From Platynereis dumerilii (Eukaryota; Annelida; Polychaeta; Phyllodocida; Nereididae), in the NCBI GenBank assembly GCA_026936325.1, contig JAPTHN010000025.1, forward strand, positions 2,820,001-2,884,000: a DNA stretch of 64,000 bases. The letters run 5' to 3'. The translations under genes and the position numbers were made by a program. Positions 46,891 through 59,349 of the stretch are shown here, in pieces. The notes beneath the pieces were generated by a model. The model saw only the letters and a list, made by a program, of their open reading frames with translations. It made no database searches and had not been told where the DNA came from. Position 1 is the first letter of the stretch; each line of letters begins with the position of its first letter.

Positions 46891-47097
46891 ATAGGTATTA
46901 ATATTTTTGATACATTCACAATGTCATTTTCAAGTAAAAAGAGTAAGGCCCCCAGGATTGATCCTTTACCTGTGGACACCACACTTTATTACTATCCTGT
47001 CAGACATTATTATCGAAAGATACAAAATGTCCAAAATAACTTGTTTTAGTCAAGATCTGCCTTATAGAATCCCACTTCCTGCATCCGAGTTCTTAAC

Positions 47098-47214
47098 CAA
47101 AAGTGTGACAACCTACCCCGAGTATGTGACAACCTGCCCCGAAAATGTGACAACCTGCCCCGAATATGTGACAACCTGCCCCGAAAATGTGACAACCTGC
47201 CCCGAGTGCTGAAT
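47098..47214 (+). repeat. 21-bp tandem repeat x5
   Basis: TGTGACAACCTGCCCCGAA repeats five times; AATA and AAAA variants alternate, giving a 42-bp secondary period. Confidence 0.9.
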
Positions 47215-47540
47215 TCTAAAAAATGTCCCATAGGATGTCAAGATTTCGAATGATATAGGTATATATTCATCAGATAGGTTTAAGTCATCCCCCTTTTAAC
47301 GTTCATATAGAATGCAGTGCTCCTGCATGCTTTAAATATAAATAATAGCTAAGCATATTTAAGTTCTACACAGTGTGACAACCAGCCCCGGTCTCCCCTT
47401 AATTTTTCTTGGGCTGTACTTATGTGAATCATGTATTAATTGATTTCAAAACTTATATTTCCAGTGATTCATCTCAAAATATAATGTTTGGACTTGATTT
47501 GCACAGTACTGATACAAACCACGAGGTTAGTATTTTTACT

Positions 47541-47650
47541 TTCAGCGAACGAAGTTCGAAGAAGGTATTGTTATCACTTTGGTAAAATGTTGTCCGTCCG
47601 CCGGGCGGGCAGTCGGGTGTCTGGGCGGTGGGCGGATGGACATGATCTGT
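47541..47650 (+). repeat. End of a repeat family (inverted copy at 59350-59458)
   Basis: TTCAGCGAACGAAGTTCGAA then AAGGTATTGTTATCACTTTG and the G/C-rich CGGGCGGGCAGTCGGGTGTC; the reverse of 59350-59458 has the same blocks in order. Confidence 0.65.
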
Positions 47651-47815
47651 TGACGAGGAGATCTAAATGACAGGCAGGCCAAACGGGGTCAAACTTTACA
47701 TATCGGACTCGTGTTAATTCAGAGCAGACCTGACACTCATGATGTCCATAGCTGTGAACTACACTGTCATGGGGTTTTATTATAATACCACATAGGATAT
47801 AACCACTGCTTTTTC

Positions 47816-48654
47816 ATGCGGTATTGCAAACATTATGGGGTATACAATTATGCAGATGATAATACTCTTTCATACCTGCACAATAATCTGTCAGTAGTAA
47901 AAGAAAAACTTGAGGTCGCGTCTGCTCAAGCAATCTCATGGTTTAGTCCTAACTACATGAAGGCAAATGCAACAAAATTTCAAACAATTTGTATAAGCAA
48001 AGATAACTCAGATATTACACAGAAAATACAAAATAACACTGTAAACTCTGAGGAATTAGTGAAATTATTAGGCATTCATATTGTCAACAAGCTTGCATTT
48101 AAGTTGTCACCAAAAAGGCAGCAAGACAGAAAAATGCACTGCGATGAATAAGTTATAGACTATGAAGGGTGGACGAGAGTTTACGAGGCATTCGTGGCTT
48201 CAAATTTTGTGTATTACTCAATTGCATATATAACAAGTTCTCTCTATGCCAAGATAGAAAATTTGAAAAACTGAATGAAAGAGCTTTAAGACTAGTAGGC
48301 AATGATTATGAAAGTGCAAATAATGATATTCTCCTGAAAACAGGAAAGAAAATGCTCCATGTAAACCGTAAAAATAACTCAGCAGAATTTGTTTACAAAG
48401 TCGTCAATAACCTAGCACCACCTATTGAAAGTTCTTTTTTCGACAACAAACATCACAATACAACATGAGAGATAACAACAAGCTAGTTCAACCACGGTTT
48501 AAAACCATTTAGTATGGTAAAAGGTCAATTCGATACCAAGGTCCTGCATTATGGAATTCTCTGCCCTTTGACATGAAGTGCTGTCAGGACATACCAACTT
48601 TTAAGTTAAATTTAAGAAAACATGCTATCCTAAATCAATGCCAATGTGGCACAT
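47816..48654 (+). mobile_element. LINE RT fragment (CR1-like), interrupted by a MITE
   Basis: VYNYADDNTLSYL (47834-47872), then the post-RT region, with a frame shift before about 48169, and KLNERALRLVGNDYES, YQGPALWNSLPFDMK. The last codons CQCGT lie against the MITE at 48655 and CILCL follows at 49540. The YNYADD box resembles that of the LINE at 60128. It is 5' truncated and has a few stops. Confidence 0.8.
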
Positions 48655-49531
48655 TAGGGTGTCCCAAAAAAAGTGATAGTCTGAAATTCATTGGGGCTAA
48701 CCTCTAAATGTGTTCTATAGCCCCTCTCTGACTCCCATGTAAAATTTCAGCTCACTTGAAGCTGTTTTAGATGTTGCTCAAGAGCCCCAAAGATAGATAG
48801 GGGTTTAACATTGAATTTTCAGGCGAAAATAGCTATTTTAGCTAATAGCTCATAAATTATCAGTTTATGTTCCCCCAAACACATGGATAGTTGATACAAA
48901 GATGTGTAAATTATTCTGCACACTGTGGTACCAATTTCATATTTGTACCTTACTTGGTTCTTGTGTAATTGGCAAATGTATACTATTTTACATGAGAAAT
49001 TGACGCCAAGACAAAGCATCTTTCTTAATGAAGATTGATTGCAGTCTAATTTTGAATTTTAAACATGAGACAATCACATATTGGTTCCATAGTGTGACAG
49101 AGACACAAGAACATCAACCAATGTCTTACAATCTATTTCAGACTATTGAAACAGTCTTAAGAAGTTTTTTTAAATCACAGAAAACCGTGTAAATTAGTAT
49201 ATTCCATACATGTAGATTTTCTTAATACTCAAGCAAGTTACAAATATTAAATTTGTACCACAGTATGCAGAATAATTTACACATCTTTGTATCAACTATC
49301 CATTTGATTGGGTAAACATAAACTGATAATTTATGAGCTATTAGCTAAAATAGCCATTTTCGCCTGAAAATTCAATGTTAAACCCCTATCTATCTTTGGC
49401 GCTCTTGAGCAACATATAAAACAGCTTCAAATGAGCTGAAATTTTACATGGGAGTCAGAGAGGGGTTATAAAACACATTTAGAGGTAAGCCCCAATGAAT
49501 TTCAGACTTTAACTTTTTTTGGGACACCCTA
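48655..49531. mobile_element. 877-bp foldback, hAT-like, with 8-bp target duplication
   Basis: Ends TAGGGTGTCCCAAAAAA and TTTTTTGGGACACCCTA; target TGGCACAT at 48647-48654 and 49532-49539. The arms pair for roughly 250 bases or more (for example CATTGAATTTTCAGGCGAAA on the left, its complement near 49370). No coding frame. Confidence 0.9.
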
Positions 49532-49559
49532 TGGCACATGCATACTTTGTCTCTGAAAT

Positions 49560-50990
49560 TCTTTGTAGTGTGAAACATCACCTAAGCTCATGTAATTGAA
49601 AAACTCATGTAATTAAAATGAACTTATGCAACAAGTATTATCTTTGTACATAGTCACCATCTAACATTTGTATATATATTTCATTCTATCACCTTGTTCT
49701 GTTATTTTACTTGTCGGTGAAAAGCTGAACAGCTTATGTTATCTGTTTTTATTGTCATCACCAACGTTAAATACAATTTTGCTTTACTTTTTTATGTCTT
49801 TATTATCCTCTAACAATATATCAATACTTATCAAATTACTTATTTTCTGTTTCAGGACACAATACGCTTATGATGCGAGTATCTACTGTAGAACGAGAGA
49901 TTTCTTGTGTCTTCAGAACAGAAACAGTATAGAATGTTCAGGACATTTTTTACAAATTCTGAAACAAAATCGCGGAGTGCAATACAGACTCATAAAATAT
50001 ATATTCATGTATATATATATGTATATTGAAATAAAACACATGTGCAATTTTTATTGGACTACACTTAATTGAAAATGAGAACATAGGCACTAATGTAATA
50101 TTAAAATTAGAGATCTAGTTATTAAACGCAGTACAATGTAGACAAACACCAATTCGGATGGTTATAAATGACAAAAGTTGCTTGTTAGTTCCAAAAAGTA
50201 AGGTTCTAGTGGGCTGTCTGAAAAGAAAGACCAAAGTTATGACATGCAAGACAAATTTAAATTCATTTAAAGAAAGTGTTAAAATGTCACTTTTGTATTA
50301 CGGTGCTGAGGAATGAATTGCTCAATGACTTAAAATTACTTACAGTCTGTCACTGTGATATAGAAAAAGAGTGGACTGTTGCATTGTGAAAATGGTACTT
50401 CGTGTGTCATCATACTGATGATTTGTCACAATCATACCCAATTCTTTCAATTTTAATTTAATTTAGGGAGACTTATCCCGCTTGTTGGCGACAGCCAACT
50501 GAAAGGATCATGCACATGATTTTCACTCAGCTATGACAAGTCAAATGGTCTTCTCTTGATCATGACTAATCAAACAGCCTCTATGTTTCCCATGTTGAAA
50601 GTAGAGAAAAAGACACATCATTGAATATCATGAGTCATGAAGTTCATTTTTCACAGTGAAATGGTGCTCATTTTTTCTATATCAAAATGACGGACTGTAA
50701 AATGTTCTGCGACTTCCGTTGAATTTAAGTTATAAGAAATGTTGACAGCTGAGGGCTTAATGTTTTACTTAAGTATACATGCATTGTTGCCCTGTCTGTG
50801 TACACGGGCCTGTTATTGTTTTATTGTTATTTACTTTTTTTATTCGATGGCTATATGTTGATATATTCAAGGAAACACCAGAACAAAAATTAACCAACAA
50901 AGATTTTGAAATGGACAACAAAAAATGGTAAACGAGGAAGGTGATTATAAAAAGCATAATTGTTCTTAAGAAAAGGCTGTATCACAATTT
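49560..50990. other. Intergenic stretch without a supported gene
   Basis: A 134-codon frame at 49668-50072 is hydrophobic and AT-driven and shows no domain. An acceptor-like TTTCTGTTTCAG at about 49856 precedes 80 bases of neutral composition, but no donor or family supports an exon. Confidence 0.45.
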
Positions 50991-50998
50991 CATACCTA

Positions 50999-51882
50999 CA
51001 CTTGAGGATGGAATTATTATAGCCCCCCTTTGGGTACCCCCTGCAATTCCATTTTTCTCCAAATTGAGGCATCACAGACCAACCATATTTTCACCTAAAC
51101 TGTATTTCTATGGTATTTCTATTAGAAAAGGCCAATTCTTTCAAAAATGTCTAAATTAATCGAGATAATTAACTAAAACCAAAATTTGCCTGGGACAAAA
51201 TTATTAGCCCTCGGATGCTTACCATCTCCGGGTGTCACATGCCTGCTTTTAAATACTTTTTAACACTCAAGGTTATCAAATAAAGCTGTCAACTCATCTC
51301 AGACACAGGATTTAGTGTCCTTTCTTCCTTGAAATTCATTGACGGTACCCCAAAATGTTTGTCTCCTGGTACACACCATGACCACATGCAAAAGCACACT
51401 TTTTTCAAGAAGTATAAAAATCCTGCTTCTTAGACTAAATGAAAACTTGTATTGGACATATTCAATTAATGTCCAGCGGAAAAACACAAGAAAAATGTTG
51501 GTTATAATGAGTTTTATAGGCATAATAATTTTGGGGCACCGTCAATGAATTTCAAGGCAGATAGGACACTAAATCCTGTGTCTGAGATGAGTTGACAGCT
51601 TTATTTGATAACCTTGAGTGTTAAAAAGTATTTAAAAGCAGGCATGCATCAATCGGAGATGGTAAGCATCCGAGGACTAATAAGTTTGTTCCAGACAAAT
51701 TTTGGTTTAGTTAATTATCTTGATTAATTTTGACATTTTTGAAAATATTGGCCTTTTGTAATAGAAATACCCTAGAAATACAGTTTAGGTGAAATTATGG
51801 TTGGTCTGTGATGTTTCAAGTAGGAGAAAAATAGAATAGCAGGAGGTATCCGGAGGGGGGCTAATAATTTTTTCCTCAAGTG
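50999..51882. mobile_element. 884-bp TA-flanked foldback MITE
   Basis: CACTTGAGGATGGAATTATT at the left, and in reverse CACTTGAGGAAAAAATTATT at the right, with TA on both sides. The arms stay alike through CAAAATTTG and AGACACAGGATTTAGTGTCC up to a centre near 51440, so the element is a long hairpin. Confidence 0.85.
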
Positions 51883-52073
51883 TAAGTGACCTTTCCGAAA
51901 GTTACAGAAACATCACATTGTTACACGTTTTGGGGGCCCCCACAACTTCACAGCACAGGGAACTCCACACACATAAATCGGGCACTGCTGTTCATTTTAT
52001 AATATAAACTCAAATGGAAATGGTCTTTTTTAAACTAATTTTTTTTTACCACAATATAAATCATAAAATTTCG

Positions 52074-53095
52074 CTGCTTTCCTATTTGTTGGTAATACAT
52101 TATTCAGCTCTAAGTGGTACGGATTTCAAGTTATAGGCATGATGCTAATGACACACATATTTGGTATTTTAATTGATCAAATGCAGTTTCTCAAAAATAA
52201 TTGGCACTAGAGACCTGAAACTTGGCCCAAAATGTGCAAGCAACTTGCCTAATCATTGGCAATAGATTTTTTAGCCCTGGGTGGTCAGGATTTTTTAGTT
52301 AGAAGTGTGATTTTAATGACATTCAAAAACATTACAGGTATGTTTATCACCTCAGTACAGATCAGCGGGGCATTTCTGGAACGAAAATATAGAATATATA
52401 TAGATAGTGGATGTTGAGTCGACCAATATTGAGTTTTATTGGCCTCAGCAGGTAATATTGGTCTCGGCCTGCGGCCTCGACCAATATTACTGCTTCGGCC
52501 AATAAAACTCAATATTGGTCTCCTCACCATCCACTATCTATATAATATAGGTAGTGTATATAAACTTTCATCTATGGACATACAATGATGGCTAAGTTTT
52601 GGCCTGGAAAACTGAAATAATAATTTTGATATTTTTGTCATTACGAAAAGTAGGCCTGGGTCAAAATTTGAAAACCTTGAAATTTCAGCTGAAAAAATTT
52701 TGAAAATTTTTCGTTCCAGAAATGCCTTTGTGTTGGGTGGGTCAAACAATCAGCTATCACTGCACTTTCATGTCCAAGGGTCGAAATGCCCCGCTGATCT
52801 GTACTGAGGTGATAAACATACCTGTAATGTTGTTCGACTGTCATTAAAATCACACTTCTAACTAAAAAATCCTGACCACCCAGGGCTAAAAAATCTATTG
52901 CCAATGATTAGGCAAGTTGCTTGCACATTTTGGGCCAAGTTCCAGGTCTCTAGTGCCAATTATTTTTGAGAAACTGCATTTGATCAATTAAAATACCAAA
53001 TATGTGTGTCATTAGCATCATGCCTATAACTTGAAATCCGTACCACTTAGAGCCGAATAATGTATTACCAACAAATAGGAAAGTGGCTTTTCTGC
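52074..53095. mobile_element. 1-kb foldback with a palindrome at its centre
   Basis: Arms 52074-52385 and 52705-53095 pair with about 90% identity by eye (TTTCCTATTTGTTGGTAATA, CTAGAGACCTGAAACTTGG, GATCAGCGGGGCATTT). The centre, 52433-52535, is another palindrome: GACCAATATTGAGTTTTATT and its complement. Target not determined. Confidence 0.8.
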
Positions 53096-53814
53096 ACACA
53101 TTGTGCTTTATTTCAGGTCTCTATGACCAATAGTCATTGAGATAGAACATGTCCTTGAACCAGAAATAAAAAAATAAAATAAAAATACCATTTTCATCAA
53201 TAGTTTGTATTCTGAATAATAAAGATGATCTCCACTACTTCCTCCAGTGTCCAGTGTCTTTACTAAACCATATTTCAGATGCTAGACAATGGTAAAATGT
53301 TACTGGCACCCCATATTTGGTTAGTAGTTTCAGAGAAGCATCAAACTTCATACTAAGCATGTCAGATGCAAGGAAAATGCAAAAATGTTATGTAATAGTC
53401 TGTTGAAACATTTATTGATAATATATATTCAACTTATTTCAACTCCAGTCATCTGCAACAAAATTTTAGTGAGGTAAAGGCAATAAGCCATTTTTGACAT
53501 GATGCTAATGACGGCGTGATGCTAGTGATAATCACAGTAAAAATCTTTGCAAGGACCAGTGGAAAACTGGCAGTCTGGCAATATGTGCTTGCAATGACCT
53601 ATGACAACCAGACACATGTTCACAGTGATTTTGGTCCAGAAATATGTAGTCAAAATAGAGTAGCAAGGTGTTTGCTAATGACAAATTGAGATAGGACAAC
53701 TGACATGCCAACAGAAATACTCTAATATGTTGGTTTACATAAATGATACAGAGCTACAGATAGTTCAGTTATTTTCTTGGGTTCTCAGACAACATCAGAC
53801 ACAATAGTCTGGTC

Positions 53815-53990
53815 TGTTAAGGCCAATTTTTGGCCATATCGTTACTTGCCGGAACAAAGCACCAAATTTGGCACATAGGTACTTTGAAATGTGCTCTTTC
53901 ATCCTAGAAGGGGTGCCACGATGAATAATGACTTGGTTGGCGGCCATCTTGGATTCAAAATGGCCGACGTTAAATTGGCTTTCTGTCAGA
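53815..53990. repeat. Left inverted arm beside the 55-kb fossil
   Basis: CCGGAACAAAGCACCAAATT, GGCACATAGGTACTTTG, CCTAGAAGGGGTGCCACGAT and the GGCGGCCAT block are found again, inverted, at 58478-58640. Confidence 0.75.
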
Positions 53991-54879
53991 CATTTATGAA
54001 AAAGGCCTATAACTCCTGTTTGGAGCAAGATATCAATATGAAATTTTTACCACAAGTACGTGGCAATATGTACTTTAATAATATATAGACATTTTACCTC
54101 TAATTATAATTAACTTGACATAATAGCATGGAAGGCACAAAAAATTAAAATTTCCGCAAAATTTTTGAGAAAATATTCATATTGTAAATATGAGGGGTGG
54201 CACCACTCTAAAATTTGGCAGAATGGTACTTCCAGATATTATCTTCATTTCAGTAATGGATAACTTGGCCGTATATTTGCATATTGGCGACATATCATAG
54301 TGAAAAGTTACTACCGTTACTATCATATTTCACAAATCTGAACTGCGTGACTCAGACTTCTTGGTATTTGTTTGGTAGTCTCCTCATTCAGGTGAATCAA
54401 ATGAAAATAACTTTGAATTACAATATAATATGCATCTTGTTGTTGTTTTTATGTCTAATTAAGTAATAATAATTATCAAGCTTGACCTAATTATTTTTCT
54501 TCAATGAGAGTTTAGGTCAGTACAGCAAATAAATCTCGTTTGAAGCAGCAGCGCCTTGACAGATTCTTTGGACAATGCCAGGGACAATCGGACAGTATAA
54601 AAACACATTGATAGTATTTAAACAAAACTTTCAGGAACTCCTAAAGTTCATGAAAATGATAGAAACTGCGAACTGGAAGCCAAGGAAATAACCAATTGGC
54701 CAAGTTATTGAGCAAGGATATTTTGGCATGGAAATGTAAGGTTTGATCGCGACTTTTCTGCAAGCTGTCTATACAGGAGTCCATCCCTGCCTCCTTGGCA
54801 GCATTAATATCCCTGTTATTCAATGGACCAAATATGCTAAACAGTGAAACAATGCAAAGCCAAGAAACATCATTGCTTA

Positions 54880-57860
54880 GCTTATATTATTCAACATCAA
54901 AAAAAGCAAACAAGCAGGAACTGTGTCAAGACATGTGAAGTCAAGGCCTATATATATACGTATTGGTCTGAATGTGTATACTCAAACATGAAGCAAGAAA
55001 CTGGTAAATTCACTTGATGATCTGGGCCTTTGCATTAGTTACCACAGAGTTATTGAAATACAGGAACAATTGTCATCGGCCGTCTGCAAGCAGTACAACA
55101 GTGACGGCAACGTTTGTCCCCTCATCTTCGAAACATCGGAGCCCTGTACAACATTGACCATAATCAATCATCCACAACTGCTGATGGATCATTTCATGGC
55201 ACTGGCATCATCATGTTCCAGTTCCAAAAGTTTAAAATCCTGGTACAAATTGATGCTAATTCACAGAAGTCAATATTTCTTTTTGAAAGTTACACAACAG
55301 TGTCAGCAGTGTATTGCAGCACAGATAGTCTTTGGTTCCACACAGGCAATTGCAAGATACAGCAAGAATGTTTGATGATGCCCTTAAAGTTGAGGATACA
55401 TGCACCTTGACACAGAACGCAATAGGTCCTCTGTCTTGCATAATGACAAAATTGAATCAGGTGACAACATTACTTGGGCAAGTTATCGCGCACTAAGGTT
55501 ACCCAATCCAGTTGACCCACATGTCCTTAATTCCCTTCTTCACTTTTCACTGAGAAGGCAGCAACACTTATGATGGTTAAGCAATCATAATTAATGCCGC
55601 ACAGCATTAGAATCCTGAACCGATTTGCCATAGCTAAGAATTACAATTGGAAGTTCCCTGAAATTCACGGAGAAGAGCGAATCATTTTCATGTTTGGTGG
55701 ACTCCACCTTGACATGGCTCAGTGGCATGTAATGGGGGATCTGCTGGATGGTTCTGGTTGGACAACAGCTTTAGCTGACATTGGAGTAGCGTTCAGTGGT
55801 ACTGCTGATTCCTTTCTCTGAGCAGCACACTTGACGAAGAATAGACATGCGCATGAAGTAACATTCAACATTATGTTGAAGCAGAAGAGATTACATTTCA
55901 GGACTGGCAGAAGAGAATGATTGAAAAGAGCCCAACATTCCACTATTAGATTATGATTGGTGAACTGGAGAGGTTGATCTTAACCTTGGTGTGTGCTCAG
56001 AAGGAGCAGCTATTTCTATCTCTATGTAGATTCACTTTTTTTTTGCTCTGGACAAGACCAATTATATACTTGATTGGTGCCCTTTCATTTGTGTGATATG
56101 AAAATCATTAGCAGACAACATGAGAGTGCAATTTCCACAATGTTGAGTTCTTCCAAAGACTACAAAACGATTTTCTTGCATTACTATTGACCAAGGCCAT
56201 GAGCAAAACAACGCCCTTGTCAAAGGATCGGTTGGTGCAGCTGGTCTTACCCAGAATCCAGTGGCTTTCTGTAGATGGATGGTAGCAGGTCCAGAGCAGG
56301 CACATCTGTTGGAGGCATTTGAGACCAACTGTCTTGGCAGAAGAACACTGTCAGTTGACCAAATGCAACACAAGGAAAGTATGGCACATCCGAACAGATT
56401 CCAAATAAAAGTTCTTGCAATGCATGACATGATAGATGCAATGGGCAATTCTTTCAGAGGTCCTGAACTGATTGTTTGGATACAAAAGACTGTGCATCAG
56501 ATGATGTCATCAACACAGACATGTCAGTGAAAGAGATTGGGGAAAGAAGAATTGGAAGCATACATCAAAAGGGTTATCTTGGACAGAAAATCAAATATTC
56601 TAACACCAATCAAGCGGAACAACGTCCCACTTTTTAGAAGTGGTCTTGTGAAAAGCAACACAAAGACAAAGCAGCAAGTCTCTGCTCTCAAAAGTGATTG
56701 CAGCCTATTTGGTTGCCTCTATATTGCCGGTAAGTTCAGAGATGGAAATCTGGAGGATTTTTTCAGATATGAGAATCTTCTTTTGTCGCTGTCATTATCG
56801 TCAAATGGAGTGTTGTATTTGCCATCAAAAAAGAGTGAGCTTCTGGCAATAATCATGCAAATATGCCTCCACATTAATGATGCTCTCCAGAAAGAAAAAG
56901 GACTCTTCTTGTGCGGGCAATAGACACAGATGTGGTCATCATCATCCTGGTTGGCAGTTTCCACCAACTCCATGGATGGATGGATGATTGGGGCTTTACA
57001 TCCTTTATTTATGCACTTGGTAGGCTAATTAGGACAGGAGGAGGACACAGCAATGAGGTGAAAGATGATTGAAACAGCCGTCCAACATAGGCCCAGATGA
57101 CCCGGCAAGAACTGAATTCGAACCCTGGACCCAGCGATTGGCAGTCCAGCATGCTACCACTAGACCAATCCTCCCCCCCCCCACCAACTCCATGCATGTT
57201 TCCTGAATTGAACATAGCTTTTGGTGTCGGAAAGTCCTGAAAGAATTGAACATCGATAACATATGTTACCATCTTATTAGTGAGGACAAAAGTATCGCAG
57301 TACTGTCCTTTCATGCATTAAGTGGTTACGACACAACCTGGGAAACTTGGAAAACATTTCCTTCCATCACTGAAGCTTCCGAGACAATTTCTCTGACTCC
57401 CTTCCAACATCTTGAGCAAGTCCCTAAAACATTCAGCGACAAAGAAGCTTGTCTTCTTTATGACAATTTCACTACTAAAAGACAGTCAACAATCTTCGGA
57501 AGGACCTCTTTGCAAAGAAGGCTGTGTCCATGGAAATATTCCTCAAACACAGTTAATTCTTTGGTTGTATTCATAGTACATCTCTTCTTCAGCATACACA
57601 CAGGGCAGTGTATCAGACAGGAATGTGAACATTAAACCTCAAATCAGTTATGTCAGCCCCATCACTTGAGATCTATGGATAGAAAAAAAGATGGTTCATC
57701 TTGGATTTCACCCTGGACAGATGAACCAGAAGCTGCTAGTGCATGCCAAGAACTGTTGAAATGTGGATTCATATCCAGTCCTCTTTGCGACAGAAAATGC
57801 AAATGTTGTGATGCTGGACTCTCCTTTTCTTTGATGTGCAATTGTAGATGACTATGTTAA
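54880..57860 (+). pseudogene. Fossil copy of a multicopy invertebrate protein family of unknown function
   Basis: Stretches in changing frames match, from memory, a large uncharacterised protein found in many copies in cnidarians, arthropods and molluscs: YNIDHNQSSTTADGSFHGTG (about 55147), EERIIFMFGGLHLDMAQWHV with LLDGSGW (about 55672-55760), FCRWMVAGPE (about 56262), KQQVSALKSDCSLFGCLYIA (about 56670), ALSGYDTTWETWKTFPSITEA (57315-57380, trimmed here to its core) and a Cys-rich tail with KCGF, CDRKCKCCDAG (about 57750-57825). The copy is broken in numerous places and looks old. The family's multicopy state suggests a mobile or selfish carrier; what it does is not known to me. A SINE has inserted in it. 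Confidence 0.7.
56975..57180 (-). mobile_element. tRNA-derived SINE with perfect 14-bp target duplication
   Basis: CCACCAACTCCATG at 56961-56974 and 57181-57194. On the minus strand the head has A-box TGGTCTAGTGGTAGC, B-box GGGTTCGAATTC, and a short body ending in (ATCC)n. It differs from the SINEs at 3979 and 6559, so at least three SINE families are present. Inserted in the fossil gene at 54880-57860. Confidence 0.9.
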
Positions 57861-58477
57861 ATCACCAAGACAACAGATGTGAAGAATGGTATATATATAT
57901 AGGTTTAGCATTGAATAAAAGAGATGCTTTGTAAGTTTCAAAGGCTGACTTGTCTCTCTTTCGACTTGAAATTACGATCTCACTCAGCTGCTTTCTTTAT
58001 TTTAAATATTAGCTGGTTGTATGAGTTTATACATCATCTAATTGTACAATGTTTGATGTCTTCTTGTGTCCATAAGATGTGTTTGTATTTCTTTCTGAAT
58101 GTGACCAATGGTCATTGGATATTTAAAAAGATAAAGTGTTTTAGAGCAGAGCGGCTTCTGGCAAGTTTGGTAGATATAGATTAGATATAAAACAGCGGTC
58201 ATTTGATTATTTTCACAAAAAACTAAATTACAGGCCCTCCTATGGCATGTATGTATTCCCAGAATTGTGATTCAACAACACTCTGACACAATAATCATTA
58301 CGGTCGCAAAAATTAACAATTATTCGGGTATTATTGTATATTTTTGTACACTTTCACAACTTTTTTTATTATATGCATGACTTAGCATGACAAAACATAT
58401 TATTTAGCATCATTCTACCAAATTACAGTCCACTATGATGTTTCTGAAGCTTCATGGAATCATAAAACCTTCTTGGC

Positions 58478-58640
58478 TAGGATTTTGACGGCGGCCATTT
58501 TGAATTCAAGATGGCCGCCGTCCTGATGGTCGTACATCGTGGCACCCCTTCTAGGATGAAAGAGCATGTCAAAAAGTACCTATGTGCCAAATTTGGTGCT
58601 TTGTTCCGGCAAGTAACAATCCAAACCTTAACAGACCGGA
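58478..58640. repeat. Right inverted arm beside the 55-kb fossil
   Basis: The reverse complement of the arm at 53815-53990. With it, it frames 4.5 kb containing the fossil gene. Confidence 0.75.
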
Positions 58641-59349
58641 CTACAAGGTTTTCTCACAGAATGTGTCTCCCTTTAATTTTTATTAAGAAACAAATCATGC
58701 GTGATGCTAATGACGCAATATTGGAGACATCGACACAACAACCTCCTGCTCTTATACAAAATATTATTTCAGCAATTGGCGACCAGATTTTAGAAGACTG
58801 ACAGTCAAGTCTCCATGTATTGAAGATAATTGAATTAGGATCCTGTACTAGTTATTGTGATACGATCTTTCAAAGAAAATGTTGTTGGAGAGAGGCCATT
58901 TTCAGGGGGGTAGGCCACTTCAATGCCATTTTTGGATAGGATAAAAATATTCTGCCGCATAGTTTTTGTGTTAAGAGTTTTGCTAATATCCTTGTCTATG
59001 ATAAATGACATCAAGAGGTCCTCTATTGGTCTTCCTGCCATCATGAATTATTGTTAAACACCGGAGACAAGAATTTCAGACTTATCAAATTTTGACCCGC
59101 CTATGGAATTTCCATGAATCACACCTACAAAAGGCCCGACTTTATCACTTAGCTGACATGTGCAACAAATTTCATCCATGTACATGCAATAATGGCAAAG
59201 TTTTGGCCCAGAAATGAAAAAAAAATTTTTTTTTTTACATTTTTCTCAGTATTTCAAAAGGTATAGAATATCCATCAATCAGACCATTTTAAAAAAAGGC
59301 TAAACTAGACCATACAGGCTATATCTGTAGAAGTTTCATCCGTGTACAT

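Larger units (their letters stand above)
45587..47398. mobile_element. Candidate element with TTGTCAC repeats and a nested LINE
   Basis: GGGGCAGGTTGTCAC at 45587 and, inverted, GTGACAACCAGCCCCGG at 47373 may be its ends; the same motif forms a tandem array at 47098-47214. An antisense LINE piece sits inside. No target duplication could be fixed, so the limits are tentative. Confidence 0.35.

Noticed and set aside
49668-50072. 134-codon frame with hydrophobic start
   Set aside because: AT-biased, no family, runs into ATATAT; not supported as a gene.
55070-55441. Overlapping frames treated as separate genes
   Set aside because: They are pieces of one decayed family member, so I list it once as a fossil.
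57110-57180. True tRNA gene on the minus strand
   Set aside because: A SINE head bounded by a 14-bp target duplication.
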